Program-made: the position numbers and the translations under genes | Part shown: positions 23,845-35,760 of the stretch, in pieces | Position numbering within the stretch: the stretch's first letter is position 1 | How the letters are laid out: each line of letters starts with the position of its first letter | Notes under the pieces: model-generated | The model's database searches: none | What the model was told of the DNA's origin: nothing | The model's input: the letters and a program-made list of their open reading frames with translations, nothing else | Source: Phragmites australis | Lineage: Eukaryota > Streptophyta > Magnoliopsida > Poales > Poaceae | NCBI RefSeq assembly: GCF_958298935.1 | Contig: NC_084922.1 | Location: 15,564,501 to 15,628,500, forward strand | Length of the DNA: 64,000 nucleotides | Reading direction: 5' to 3'

Positions 23845-24753
23845 CTATAGCAGGACATCGAAACGCAAGATATAAGTTGTTTGGTAAAAATAAAACACAA
23901 CATTTATGATGTGTCAAACAATATCTACAAACTACATAGGATCATATGAAGACACAATATCACAAATAATCAATGCATAACAATAAACCCTCACTTTTCA
24001 AATGAACTAACACAATCACAAAACAAATCTACATTTATCATGCACATACATATAAATTTCATCCCAAATTGAATAAAATTGCAATGATATACAACCCTAA
24101 ATTACCAAAAACCAAAAAAATTAAACGAAATTGAACCAAATTACATATACAACCCATATGCTACCTACATTGCCCCACACATGAATCCAAACTACAAATG
24201 AAGCCCCAAAACAAGCGTTTTTTCATAGATTCCTACCTCTAGGGTTCACACCAAAATCACCCTAAATCGCCACAAATCGAGACAAACAACAGGGGGAACA
24301 TATGAGATTACCTTGAAGACCTAATCTCCAAGCAAATCCACGGTCAAATCGCCCAAAAATCTTGGATTTTAGGAGGGGGTGGTGGAGAAGTGTTCGGGCG
24401 TCGTCCTGTGTGCGGCTTAGTTCAGGGAAGAAGATTGGAGAATAGAAGGAGGACGGACCCACGCGAGGCTTTATGTGTCGGGGGGTCCGTGCTAGAGCTC
24501 GTGGTGCGGGGTATGAAAAGACCGCGCCAGAGTTCTTGGCGTGAAGTATGGGCCACATTGGATCCCTGTTAGCATCGCTCCTCGCAGCGTGCCACACTGG
24601 CACCAATATCCGTGCTATTTCTACTGGCGTAGACATGGCTAACATCCACGCTAGAGCCTCTGGCGCGGAGCCGGGGGTCGAAACTAAAAATAGTTTTACC
24701 GCCGGTCTATTTTCCAAAATAGTTTGCAAAAGGGTCAAAACAGGAAAAAATAC

Positions 24754-24762
24754 CATAGCAAG
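24754..24762 (+). repeat. MULE 9-bp target-site duplication, right
   Basis: CATAGCAAG follows the right TIR and matches 17271-17279 exactly. Confidence 0.9.
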
Positions 24763-25880
24763 CTACTGCCAACGGGAGTGTCACAACCTTGAAATGTCAT
24801 TGCTTCGGTTCTAACTAGTTGGCCAATCTCCTTTTGGAACAACCCTATAGGTTGTAATTTCCCTATTTGTTTTTATACTCCTATTAAATGGACGAGTTAT
24901 AGCAGATCCAAATAATCTCCACTATACATCTTATACGATCAAAACATTCATAATCAAAGTTAGTCCTAGTCTCATCCCCCTCCTTTAATATGAAAAATCA
25001 CAATCAATAAACCGAGTAACAATCAACCTACTCCTCCCTTGATCGCCTTCCTTGATTGCAACATTCTATCTTTCCTTCTATCACTCTATTTTCAAACTTA
25101 AATTAAGATAAATGATCACCACATAAAGAAAGACCAAAACCAATCAACAATGTCTCCTTTTCTCCCCCCCTTTTTTTTTAAAACTACGATAATATCTCCA
25201 ATGATTATGTTATCTTTTCTTCTCTTAGTCTATTTTCAAAATCTACCCATAGTCTCCGATCCCTACTATCGCTTATACGGATCGATAAGCAAAAACCTCA
25301 ACTCTAGTCACGCGCCTATCACTTCCGTGGATGGGCTTCGACTACCTCTACTCATCGGTTCGCACCCACCTCATCAACGCCGGGCATCTCCGTTGGTCGA
25401 TGATGACCACCTCCTCAACACCATCTATCTCTGCGTTGCACGACCACTTGGGTTCAATCATCATGTATGCAAATCACTCTTTTGTTATCAATCCAGGATA
25501 TAGCAACCCGAAGAAATAAAAGAATAAAGCATAACGAAAGAGAGATTTGCATACACGAAGTTCACAACATGATAATGTAATTTCAGGAGGGAGGAGAATA
25601 GAGATTACCTGGATAGGAGGTTAGAGGGAACTGCATCGCCTAGAATTGGTTGTTCATAGTAACACTGTGAGGAGGATCAAGATGATAACCAATTTGTGAG
25701 AGATGAAAACAATTCTTGTATAGTACCTAGGTGTAAAGATAGCGCGACTGAGGTGATCTACGTGGTAGACGGCAGTGGAGGAGACATGTAGGCTACAACA
25801 TATTCTCTCTAGAAAGTCGGCGTTGTAGGTGAAGTGCGGGAGACGATACACTATCTGGAGAAACCTGACGATAAATGTGT
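24763..25880. other. Intergenic DNA, nothing recognised
   Basis: A/T-rich spacer with no convincing coding signal. The ORF at 25150-25503 shows no domain and has a composition like its surroundings. Confidence 0.5.
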
Positions 25881-25882
25881 AC

Positions 25883-26020
25883 GATAAATATTGGACGTTT
25901 AGGAATGGAAGTCAAATAATGGAAGATTGAATATATTTTTAGAATGTATAAAAGATAAATATTGGATGTCTAGATATAAAAGGCAAATAATAGAAGATTA
26001 AATGTATTTTTTAAAGTTAA
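25883..26020 (+). repeat. Dimer of a 71-bp A/T-rich repeat, copy 1
   Basis: Two tandem units starting GATAAATATTGGA at 25883 and 25954, each continuing through a CAAATAATAGAAGATTAAAT-like block. The same family, also as two units, is inverted at about 43378-43515. Probably part of a dispersed transposon or LTR. Confidence 0.7.
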
Positions 26021-26154
26021 AACATAGTTCAACTCTTGTATTTTATAGAAGTATAGATCTTTTATTTCTTCATATTGCTATATTCTAGATTGATTATATG
26101 AAACATGTGTGTAATTACCGGTGCTAAGAAAGCGACGGAGGGAGAAGAGGTAGG

Positions 26155-26513
26155 CATATTTGAATATTTGAGAGACAAAAAGAGGGTAAATTTTTTTAAA
26201 GAAAACCATAACAGAAAGGTTTTGGAAAACAGCTAAAAGGGTGGGCGCTTCAAAACTCATCCACATAAATTTCCATATCGCAAGGGTACAAGCGTAAAAA
26301 AGTGACTAAACCGGAGCCGCAGCCCATTGTGACCATATTTGACTACTTGAGAGACAAAAAGAGGGTAATTTTTTTTTAAAGAAAACCATCACAGAAAGGT
26401 TTTGAAAAACAGCCAAAAGGGTGGGCGCTTCAAAACTCATCCACATAAATTTCCATATCGCAAGGGTACAAACGTAAAAAAGTGACTAAACCGGAGCCGC
26501 AGCCCATTGTGAC
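26155..26513 (+). repeat. 179-bp tandem duplication in the AMSH promoter
   Basis: Two head-to-tail copies (26155-26333 and 26334-26513) share long blocks such as GTGGGCGCTTCAAAACTCAT and AAACCGGAGCCGCAGCCCAT with about ten differences. The second copy ends roughly 110 bp before the AMSH start codon, so the proximal promoter is duplicated. Confidence 0.92.
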
Positions 26514-26625
26514 CAATTCGGCAATCACTTTCCTTCACCGCTCCCGAAGTCTACTGCCATTCCTTCCTAACCCCGCGTCGCCACGAGCTCGCCGGCGAAG
26601 GGGAGTAGCCCGCCGGACGCAGGCC

Positions 26626-29600
26626 ATGGGCCCACCGCAGCCTGCCAGGGGCGGCATCAACATCGAGGCGTGCGCGCGGCCGATCGCCGTCGACCACTGC
26701 ATCAGCCTCCCCTACTACTTCCGCATCGCGGGCAGCCTCCTCCGCCAGGTCAAACCCTAGCCGCTCCTGGAACCCCCGCGCGGGGGATCGCTCTTATGCC
26801 TCTAGATCTCGCCTTCTTTCGCTTGAAGTATTAGCCTTGTGGTTATTTTGTTGAGCGATTGGCCGTAGTTCTCTTTCTGGGTTTGGGCGATGCGATTCGG
26901 CGGATTTGGGATTGCTCTTTTTACACAGTTGGCGCGAGTGATATTGAGTTTGGTACCAAATTGTGTTCAATTTTGGTGATTTGTTGCTGTTGGCGCAGGC
27001 TAATATATATCGGAACGAGAAGAACCTCCTCGACTTGTATGTCATCCTGCTGAGATACTCGAGGTGGGCTGTGTGTTGAATCATCTTGATATTTGCTTCT
27101 TGGTACCATGTTTAGGTGTCACTGCTGACGTATGATTGGCTGCAGCTTGCTGTGCGAGACGATTCCGAAGCATCGTGATTATTTTGCATTCAAGTCTAGA
27201 GAAAAGGAGTTTTTCACTGTAATTCCTCTCTGAGCCCAATAACTACTGTGTTTATCGTTTCAGGCTGCTAGAGTGTATAAGTTTGTCATGATTAGGTATC
27301 ACATTCCAGATTTAAATCTACTGCTGATACAGCAGCATAAACTTTTCGGATCACAACTGCACATGTAGAACTTTTTACAAATAGAGTTTTTCCTGTGAAT
27401 GGTTTCATTGTAGGTTACTAGGTTTCTTTCTAGCTTTTTCTCTAAATGAATGTGGTTTTATTGTAGAAACTTATTGATGTTCTCAACGAGCTCGAGTCAC
27501 TGAAGCCAGTTGTGCAGCGGCAGATTGCCGAACATAACAGGGGATGTACTGTGGAATCTAATAATGTTAATGGAACCTACGCTCCAACTCGTAGGATAGA
27601 GCAGCACAACCCAAGCTTTTATACTACACAGGTATGCATGGCATTGCATTGCATTTCCTTGCCTGTAGTATTGTGAACCGTTCTAGAGAAAAGAGAATAT
27701 TTATTTTCAGATTCTTTTTCTTTCTTTCCAAGACCACGTGAAGCTTCTGCATCTTTTCTTTATAGCAGATGAGAAAACACAGTTCGCAACTGTCTACAAC
27801 CGCAACCACCACAACCTGTAATGGTTCTCAGGTTTTTATTTGTGTTATACTTTCTCATTCCCTTTTTTCTACAGCCATTCGCTCGCAGTGCTAACGGATC
27901 ATCGCAAAAATCCCTACTTGTTGGGAGACATCAAGTGGCACCATTACCTAGTGTCCAACCTGATAGGCAGTTCCGCAAACAGTATGTCTACCTTTTGGTC
28001 ATATTTATGTCTGTGATATGATGTGTTTTCACTTGGCTTTAATAACACGTAGACATGTAGTTATTTTCAGATCAAATCGCTGGCTACCAATTATGAAAAA
28101 GGAAAGATTAGCTGACATGTTAGTTTGCAACCAAAAACATGATAGTAACTTGACAGTTGCTAAGCAAAAGGTCAGCTTATAGGGAACAAATGATCTGTAT
28201 ATAATAGCTTAAATTTGACAGTGAGAATTTCAGAGGAATTTTGCTGGAAACAGAGTATATCGTTCAAAGTCTTTTGATTTCTCTTCATTGCAAACAAACA
28301 TGGCTGTACTTTTTTTGATGTGCAACAGTTCACGAGTTGAAATCTTCACTGGATAGCTTGGATCAGGAGTTCAGAGATCTAGCTCTAGTTGACTAGTTCA
28401 AAGCTCTATAAAATACCATAGTTTTTCTTTGCACAAATCAGTTGGTTTTATCTATTAGTTCAGGATTTCCTGCAATTAGAAATGAATTAACCTGTTAGAC
28501 TAACACTATGACCAGGTATTTGGTCATTCTATGCACTATATATTTGTAAAGCAGAGAAACAACATTCTAGCAAGAGGAAAAAATGCCAGATGACGTGTTA
28601 AATCAGCGTTCTTTCAAGAAGTCAACAACCTATGTGCTTTGGCAGAATTATAGCAGGCTTTCCTTCTATTTCAATGCCTCTGATTCATATTTTTCTTTAG
28701 TTGCTATTTACTTCCCTTGTCCAGTGCGCTTCTCGTAGACAAAAAAATCCGTTATCTTTTCCCTGATGTATCGGCAACCATTTGTGTAAATAGGTGCACC
28801 GTTGTTTTCTTTTGGTGTCTTGTGAACTGAATCTTCTCATTTGCTGTCTAAACTCTGCAGATTTACGAACCTGCCTTATCCAAAAGAAGAAACACTAGCT
28901 AGACACTCCATATTAGGACCTAATGGTCTTCACGGACAATGGAACGGGCCTGTTGCTGGAATTAAGGTACGATTATTTTCCTCTCATTGTCTTAATGTAT
29001 TTGCCAGAGAATCCGACCATAGACAACAGTTATATTATGGATGTCTCTACTGCTTGTTACAGGTTCAGTATCCAAGCAATGTTGAATTAACACAAAGTGA
29101 TATAACAAGGTGATAAATCGGATAGTTTTAGCTTAATATTTGTAAAACTATTCTTTACCTATTCCTTTTTCAATTCCCACCGTGCTTTGTTGATGTGGCA
29201 TTAACAAGTTGTGGTATGTCAGCATGAGAAAAGAACTGAAATTTCAAAACACTGAACACTCCTAATGTTAAGTACTTATTTCTTTCTCAGATATTTTTGA
29301 CTCCCTCCGTTTCTTTTTATAGGGCACCTAACCTATGCATTTTGAGAGTCCAACTTTGCAAATTTGTAGCAACAATAAGTCCAACAATACATGTAGTGGC
29401 ACAAAAATGTTACTGATACTATATTTGATAGGAATTTCATACGATTTTAAGTAGTTACTAGTGGTATACCATAAGAGCAACTAATAGTCAAATTTCAGTT
29501 TTGGAGACCTTTGCCAGGTCAAATGATGCCTCATAGGATGCGGAGGGAGTATTGATTTAAGTTTTACTTTTGTTATTTTTACGAATTTGGTTATTTTTTA

Positions 29601-32600
29601 TAATCTGTTTTAAAAAAAAATGTTTTCATTGATGATGTGTTGTATTGAGGTAGAGCCACCTGTACAAGTTATTGGTCAGATGTATTAAATGGGATAGAAT
29701 TTTGAAAGAATGGTTACTCAATTACCAAAACTGGATGATACACTTATGCCTAATACAAAATATTAGACTGGATGAGGGAGACACTTATGAACAAGATTGT
29801 AGTAAAAGGGGGACTACAAGAAGAATTTAGTCATATCTAGAAGGAGAGTAGTCCATGCTAATAACTATCATTTTCTTTCCAAAAACTAGTCCATGAAAAT
29901 AGCTAAATCATTTTCTTTCCTACCACTTGACATTATCACACCCTTGCTTCAGCAGTTTAGTGCCAGCCATCTTGGATCAAGATGGTCTGCATGGTCCCAG
30001 TACAACACATCCAGATAGCTCAACTAACGACAGTGAGGATATGAAATCTGTTCTCTCTCTTGATGATGGTCGATGGTCTGTACAAGCAGAAGAACGTATC
30101 CCCCTTCCTCCTGTTAGTTTGGAAGAAGAATTATCCCAGTTGATTATCAAACAGCCTTCTCCCCCACCAGTCCTGGCAGAGGTACAAAGACCAATTTCTC
30201 CATCAAGAGTTGCAGATCTAACTCCAGGAATTCCCACCTCAGAAATTGGCCGTTTCCACGACTTGCATTTTGTAAGTTCAAAATGCACCTTTCCCTTTTG
30301 CAAGCATGGTATCATTCCAGACTTACAGCTCTATATCAACCACACACTGCTTACATCTACATTTCATTTGTAACAAGCTTGATTCTTCCATCTCCTTTTC
30401 ATTTCTAACTCATTTACACTGTTGACTTATTTGGATTTATTGTTTCAATTTTACTTTCTTGTTAGCCGGTGAAGTTGATGGAGTGTTTTCTAAGGGTTGC
30501 TGAGGCAAACACCAAAAGAAGTTTAGAAACATGTGGGGTTCTTGCCGGTACCCTGGTATGTGCTTTCCCTGAAGGAAATGAGAACACTGATTTGGTTAAA
30601 TTTCTAACATTACATTGTATTTTCATGTAGAAAAAGAGAACTTTTTGTGTGACAACCTTAATTATTCCAAAGCAGAAATCGACATCTAATACGGTAAGTT
30701 GTTATTTTTCGTTTCTTTTCATCTCGATCTTCATTATTCTTGGTTGCCATTTGTTGTGTAAGTTATTAATAACATTTGTAATGCATTACCTAAACATACT
30801 ACTGAATGACATAACTTTTCCTGTTCCAGTGTGAAGCTACAAATGAAGAAGAACTATTCGAAGTTCAGGACATGGGCTCACTTTTCACTCTTGGTTGGAT
30901 TCATGTAAGTTCAATTTAACTTTAACATTTTCTTTTGTTTGCTCAAGTCAATAAGGTAGATGTACTGTATCCCCTCGAAGAAGCAAACGTTACATGTACT
31001 ACAGTTGCGGTGTGTCTGTACTGATCAGAATGCTTACTAGTTTCCACCTGTGTAACTATTTACTGAAAGAGCAATTGAAGAAAAGCTGCCTCTGCCTTCG
31101 CTGACTGCAGAAACTCTGCTTAAGTACTGGGAATGCTTTACAAATATGAATACTATAATATCATGCATTGACCTGTCACGGTTTAATTTGGAAAGCTTGG
31201 ACCCTTTAGAGAAACTTTATCTGTACATGCCTATGGTTTTCATTCCTGCTGTCAGGTTATGAGTCTGCAGAATGCATGTTGAGTAGTACATGATGCAGTG
31301 CTTTGTCTTTTCTTGTTGCTCTGTAGTACATAAGAATTTGACCTTGACATTTTGGCATATGTCCATAGCACTGTATGTACTAAGCTATGAACTGTTAGAT
31401 AATTTTTGGAGCAATGCATCATGCACTTCTGCAAATTCATTGATGGGGGTGGTGTAATTTCAGTATTAAATATTGTTCCAGCCTTCCAGGAGAGTTGTGA
31501 ATCTCTCAGTTGCATGTCATGCGGTGTTTGATGTTTTCTGTACTACAATTATTCTTGGAATTATTTAGGAATATAGTTCGTTGATTAACTTATTGCTTTT
31601 CTCATGTGTTCGAAAAAAGATTACTTTCCTCAACATTTTCCTTTTACTTTTCCAGACACATCCAACCCAGTCCTGCTTCCTGTCTTCCATTGATCTCCAT
31701 AATCATTATTCGTATCAGGTAATGCTGGCAGATTGGATCTCAATACATTACTGCTTATATAGTGGCAGTGGCACACTTCCATGGTTACATCATAATAACT
31801 GGTGTTTGTGTTGCCCTAACCACTTGGTGATCTCATTTGACTCATAATTCTTGCTATTGTCGAAATGTTATCCAATACTGTAATTCCAAATACATGTTCC
31901 CAATGCATTTTCCATAGTTCCAGATCAAATGATCAATAGCTCAATAAGTTTTGGTTCATATGTTCGTCTCGCTTATCCTTTGTTAGGAATCCTACTTTTT
32001 CACTGGTCATGATACATTTCATTGCTGCTTTGTTTGATTCTATCTGGATTACTAGTCCATACCAAAAGACTAGATTTGGCAAGGTGTTATTCTGGTGGTT
32101 TAATTTTGATATCTATTTTTGTGTTCAGTAGTTAGCGTGCCCTCCAAAAGATTAAGAAAGGACAATAGTTGGCGCCGCTAATTTGCTTATTATTCACTGG
32201 TTGATCAAATTAAAAATGGATTGATGTTTTAGTTTGATCATGTGTTTGCTACTTTTTGTGTAAACAGGTCATGCTACCTGAAGCAATTGCAATAGTTATG
32301 GCACCTACTGACACAACAAGGTATATTAACCATTTATGCTTTAGACATCCATTTTTGCATTTATTCTTCTTTTTTTAACCTTGTTTGATTATATAATATA
32401 GCATTTCCCAATACTGATATTGAGGGGGTCAAATTATGCAATGTTTGATATCTATTTGCAAGTGTTTTACAAGTAACTTGGTTAATAAGGAATGTATAGT
32501 TTCTTCAGATCACCATTATCTTTACGATCATTCAAAAATTTGAATCATCACCTTGAAAAGCTCTTTAGTTGTGGGTATACTTCTGTCTGTAGGTTTGGAA

Positions 32601-32914
32601 AATCTGGTTGACCTGAATTCACTGACTTTTGTGTTGCTTGCTAGCTAGTGGAAGCCTATTTCTATGTTGTATCCCCTGTTAGCATCAGATGACAGATGAC
32701 TATGTAATCATTGTTATATATTTGTTTTAACAGGAAACATGGTATATTTCATCTCACGGATCCAGGTGGTATGGGTGTGATCCATGATTGTGCAGAGAGA
32801 GGGTTCCATCCTCATAAGGCGCCTCTAGATGGCTCGCCAATCTACGAGTCTTGCTCCCATGTGTACATGGACGCCGACGTACAGTTTGACATGATTGATC
32901 TCCGAGAACGATGA
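26626..32914 (+). CDS. AMSH: AMSH-type JAMM/MPN+ deubiquitinase (K63-linked ubiquitin thioesterase)
   Basis: Zinc metalloprotease that trims ubiquitin chains, mostly K63-linked, from endosomal cargo with ESCRT-III in vacuolar sorting and autophagy. Fourteen GT/AG exons: 26626-26748, 26999-27063, 27146-27218, 27467-27631, 27875-27981, 28861-28966, 29063-29109, 29956-30271, 30466-30555, 30631-30693, 30830-30904, 31656-31718, 32268-32320, 32734-32914; joined frame 508 codons, as in plant AMSH1/AMSH3 (~507). N-terminal MIT-like region ~12-115 (ISLPYYFRIAGSLLRQANIY), a middle HSILGPNGLHGQW and PSPPPVLAEVQ block, then MPN+ from ~335: Glu355 (ETCGVLAG) and HTHPTQSCFLSSID with His410, His412, Ser420, Asp423; second zinc site suggested by HDCAERGFHPH. 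All catalytic residues are intact. The middle region favours AMSH1 over AMSH3; not settled. Confidence 0.96.
29300..29550. mobile_element. Stowaway-type MITE in AMSH intron 7
   Basis: CTCCCTCCGTTTCTTTTTAT at the left is inverted by GGATGCGGAGGGAG at the right, the hallmark of grass Stowaway elements; a TA lies at the right border and a decayed GA at the left. About 250 bp, A/T-rich inside, in intronic DNA between exons 7 and 8. Confidence 0.8.
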
Positions 32915-33480
32915 GAACGCTCGACTTCATTTGGTATAGTTTGGAGGCTGTACTTCTGGCAGTCCAACAAATCTGCTGCCTTATTTTTTAGCTATGTTGA
33001 AAAATTACAAATACTGATGCAAGTGATTGTACATAGCCATTGCATTGTACAGAGAACAATTGAATTTATGCTGTTATTGGCATCTTTCGGGGTCAATGAG
33101 TCTTTGTTGTAATCCATCCCTTCTTTAATCTCGTAAGACACGTTTGTAAAGCAAGCTGAGGAAGTGCTGAATTTCATTTTTATGCCAAGTTAACTGTAAT
33201 CGTCGGATGTTTGACTTATTGCTACGAAATATCATTGATTGTTTTAGCCCCATTTTTATAGTAGCTGGGTGGGAGTTAAGCACTTGTTGATGCATTTTTG
33301 AGCTCAACATATATTTTGTTCTTCCTCGAATTTTCTGTCGTGGCTATACCGTTATAGATGATGCTATAGCGTGGTTTAATTTATTTTCTTCTATGTTATG
33401 ACTTGGAAGGTTTTCCCTTGAGGACTGCTGTTGATTTCATTATTGAAAGCTGCGGTATTGTATACTCTAGAGATTGTGAA
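32915..33480 (+). other. AMSH 3' flank
   Basis: Downstream of the AMSH stop, A/T-rich, presumably the 3'-untranslated region and spacer. No other gene is visible. Confidence 0.5.
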
Positions 33481-33484
33481 TTGT

Positions 33485-33830
33485 GATTCACAATCTGTAA
33501 TTTGAAATAAATAGATCTTTATTACAATTTAGTTTTTCTATTGTAACAATTAGCAATGTAGGTTCAAGTTTTTGCATATTGTACAATTTAGTTTTTTAAA
33601 TAAAAAATTTATAAACTGTTTTTTACAATTTTTAGTTGAAAGCTAGAAATTATGGGTTGGGATTTACAATCTGCAAGCTGAAATAAATATATTTTCGTCA
33701 CAATCTAGTTTGTAACGATCTAGCAATTCGGGTTTCACTGGTTTCTGTATATTGTATAATTTAACTTCTTACAATTCAAAATTTATAAACTGTTTTTCAC
33801 CATCATCGGTTGAAACAAACATGTCTTCAA
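33485..33830 (+). repeat. 176-bp diverged tandem duplication
   Basis: GATTCACAATCTGTAATTTG at 33485 pairs with GATTTACAATCTGCAAGCTG at 33661. Both copies continue with AAATAAATA, a CAATTTAGTTT or CAATCTAGTTT block, and AAATTTATAAACTGTTTTT. Similarity is roughly 75-80 percent by eye, so the duplication is old. Confidence 0.7.
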
Positions 33831-34505
33831 TGTTGCGGTTTAGTAGGTCAGCTTCTTTTTCTTCATTATTTCACTAGTGTGCAAATAAACCTACAGTAAA
33901 TGTATTGGGTTAGGGTTTTCAGCTTGTACAACCCCAAGCAGAGTCTAGGAGAACCATGAGCACCTTTCCTTTTGATCTAAAACTAGAATCTTACAAATTC
34001 TTGCATAGTTCGAGCTGGATCGGCTGTGCAGCAACTTTATCTCAATCCATCGTTCCAGCAAACCGTGGTTTGCTTCAGTTATGTCCCCCACTATGATAAA
34101 ATTTGCTGCAACCAGCTTACCAGGGTGCTGGAAATCGCAGTCTGCTTCACCTAAGGCCCATGCGAATCATATTCCGCTTTGATCAAATTAGTTCACTTCC
34201 ATCTCAACAAATTCTTTTTTATGGAATATAACCGATTCTGTTCAGTTTTATATAAGATATTTATATGCATAAGCTGCTCAACTGTACAAGACAAGAAAAT
34301 GAGTATGCACAAGGGTTGCTCCGTGTCCGATTTCGGCTTGGAAGCCAAAGTTAGGTGGACTCATAGCGAATCTTAAAACTCCGAACTCTTTCCCTGCAAT
34401 ATTATATATACGAGAGAAGAGAGGATTTGTAGAAATCTATCGTACAGAATAATGAGAAAGAGGGACTCTTCAATATTTATGTCTATTTATGTTTTTTATT
34501 ATATT

Positions 34506-34798
34506 TAGGATTTATTTGGCAGAGTTTTTTAATTTAAATTCTCCGCTAGAAGTAATTCTGTAGGAAAGTAATTTTGTGGTTGAAAGTGATTCTTTAAGAT
34601 AAATTTTACATAAGAAATAATTATGTGAGGAAAGTGAATTAGTAAAAATTGTTTTTTCAACTCTCAGTATCTAGTTTATTTTAAAAAATTACTCTCACAA
34701 AATCACTCTTAGAACTGAAAACGGTAAACTGTCGCTTGACAGTGCTTCTATTAATTCTACTCTGAAAATTGACCTAACAGCTCTGTCAAATATATTCC
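34506..34798. mobile_element. MITE with TTTGGCAGAG / CTCTGTCAAA ends
   Basis: Left end AGGATTTATTTGGCAGAG is inverted by CTCTGTCAAATATATTCCT at the right. Interior is A/T-rich and ~290 bp, without coding sequence. The TIR style matches common grass MITEs; the superfamily is not resolved because the target duplication is unclear. Confidence 0.6.
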
Positions 34799-34929
34799 TA
34801 TTGTATTTCTCATGAGAGATGGAGAGAGAAAGTTCCTAACATGTTAATACAACAAATCTCACTAGCAAATTTGAATCCTGTCTCCATTTATTAACGGTGT
34901 CGCATGTATAGACTTGCTCTACGAAATTG

Positions 34930-35216
34930 TTAATTTTCGTGCGCTAGCTACCGCGCGCTCAACCTGGCCAGATTCCCCTAAATGTAAATAACTTGTCTGT
35001 TCCCGTTCCCCATCTCCAAACAGCCAAAAATGGAAATCTTTCCCTCTCGCTCTTCTCTGTCCTGAGCTCCCTTACCGATCTCCTCTGACCACCGGCAGTC
35101 GCGCCGCCCTCATCTGGGTCGCCACTACTCCGTCGGTGCGCGCGCCTTCGCTTGCTATCCCCGCGCGCGGAGGTGGATGAACCACCGCCAGAGCCCGCAC
35201 AACGCTGCGTGTAGGT
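34930..35216. other. GC-rich sequence interrupted by the Copia element
   Basis: GC-rich stretch with leader-like CT-rich tracts, broken at 35216 by the Copia insertion and apparently resuming at 41586 (GGAGCCAGAGCGC and following). The content resembles a grass 5' exon, but no continuous protein domain is recognisable across the junction. Confidence 0.35.
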
Positions 35217-35760
35217 GGTTGGATTTTTACGTGGCTTAACATTTATATTGATTATGGTATTTTCTAGTCAATTTAATATGAAAATATTTGTTTGATTGTT
35301 GTATGTGACGGTGAATATTGGATGCAGAATTTAACTCAAGTAATTAATATTTAAGGTGCCGAGTACGATAATGCTGAAATACAGTAGAAGAATTGGTTGT
35401 GATACATTTTATTGGAGTTTATATGTAGGTACATGTTTTAGCTTAGGTATAACACAGGTAAAATAACTAGATTTGTTTTGTAAGATCGGCTCTGCAGGCT
35501 ATTGATCCATATAGTCATATTAAAATTAATATCATATACCATATGATCACGACACATGACTTATATATGTATCATAGAGATTAGTATATTGTAGATTGGT
35601 AATACGATTCAAAGTCTAACGGTTTATAAAAATAAATATAACATTTAAAAGTACAATTTATAAATAGATTTTTACTCTCTAGCCTTATTATTTATAGTGA
35701 ACGGTACTACATATAAGACTGAGAAATAAAAGTTAGACCGTATAACCCCCATCCCTAACC
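35217..35760 (+). repeat. Copia 5' LTR
   Basis: 544-bp direct-repeat partner of 40872-41580. Contains a TATAAATAG-like promoter element near 35650 and lacks the internal duplication found in the 3' LTR. Confidence 0.88.

Larger units (their letters stand above)
17280..24753. mobile_element. Mutator-like (MuDR-type) transposon, 7.47 kb
   Basis: Long terminal inverted repeats of roughly 480 bp (17280-17760 and 24280-24753). Both terminal repeats, read inward, contain TTTTGACCC followed by CAAACTATTTTGG-like sequence and, further in, GAGGCTCTAGCGTGGATGTTA. An exact 9-bp target duplication CATAGCAAG flanks the element. Inside are two convergent gene relics: a MURA-type transposase on the minus strand and a zinc-finger gene on the plus strand, as in maize MuDR where mudrA and mudrB converge from the TIRs. 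Both carry nonsense or frameshift lesions, so this copy is not autonomous now. Confidence 0.93.

Noticed and set aside
24262..24756. 164-residue minus-strand ORF at the right MULE end
   Set aside because: It lies almost wholly in the terminal inverted repeat and has a mirrored counterpart at 17421-17645; not an independent gene.
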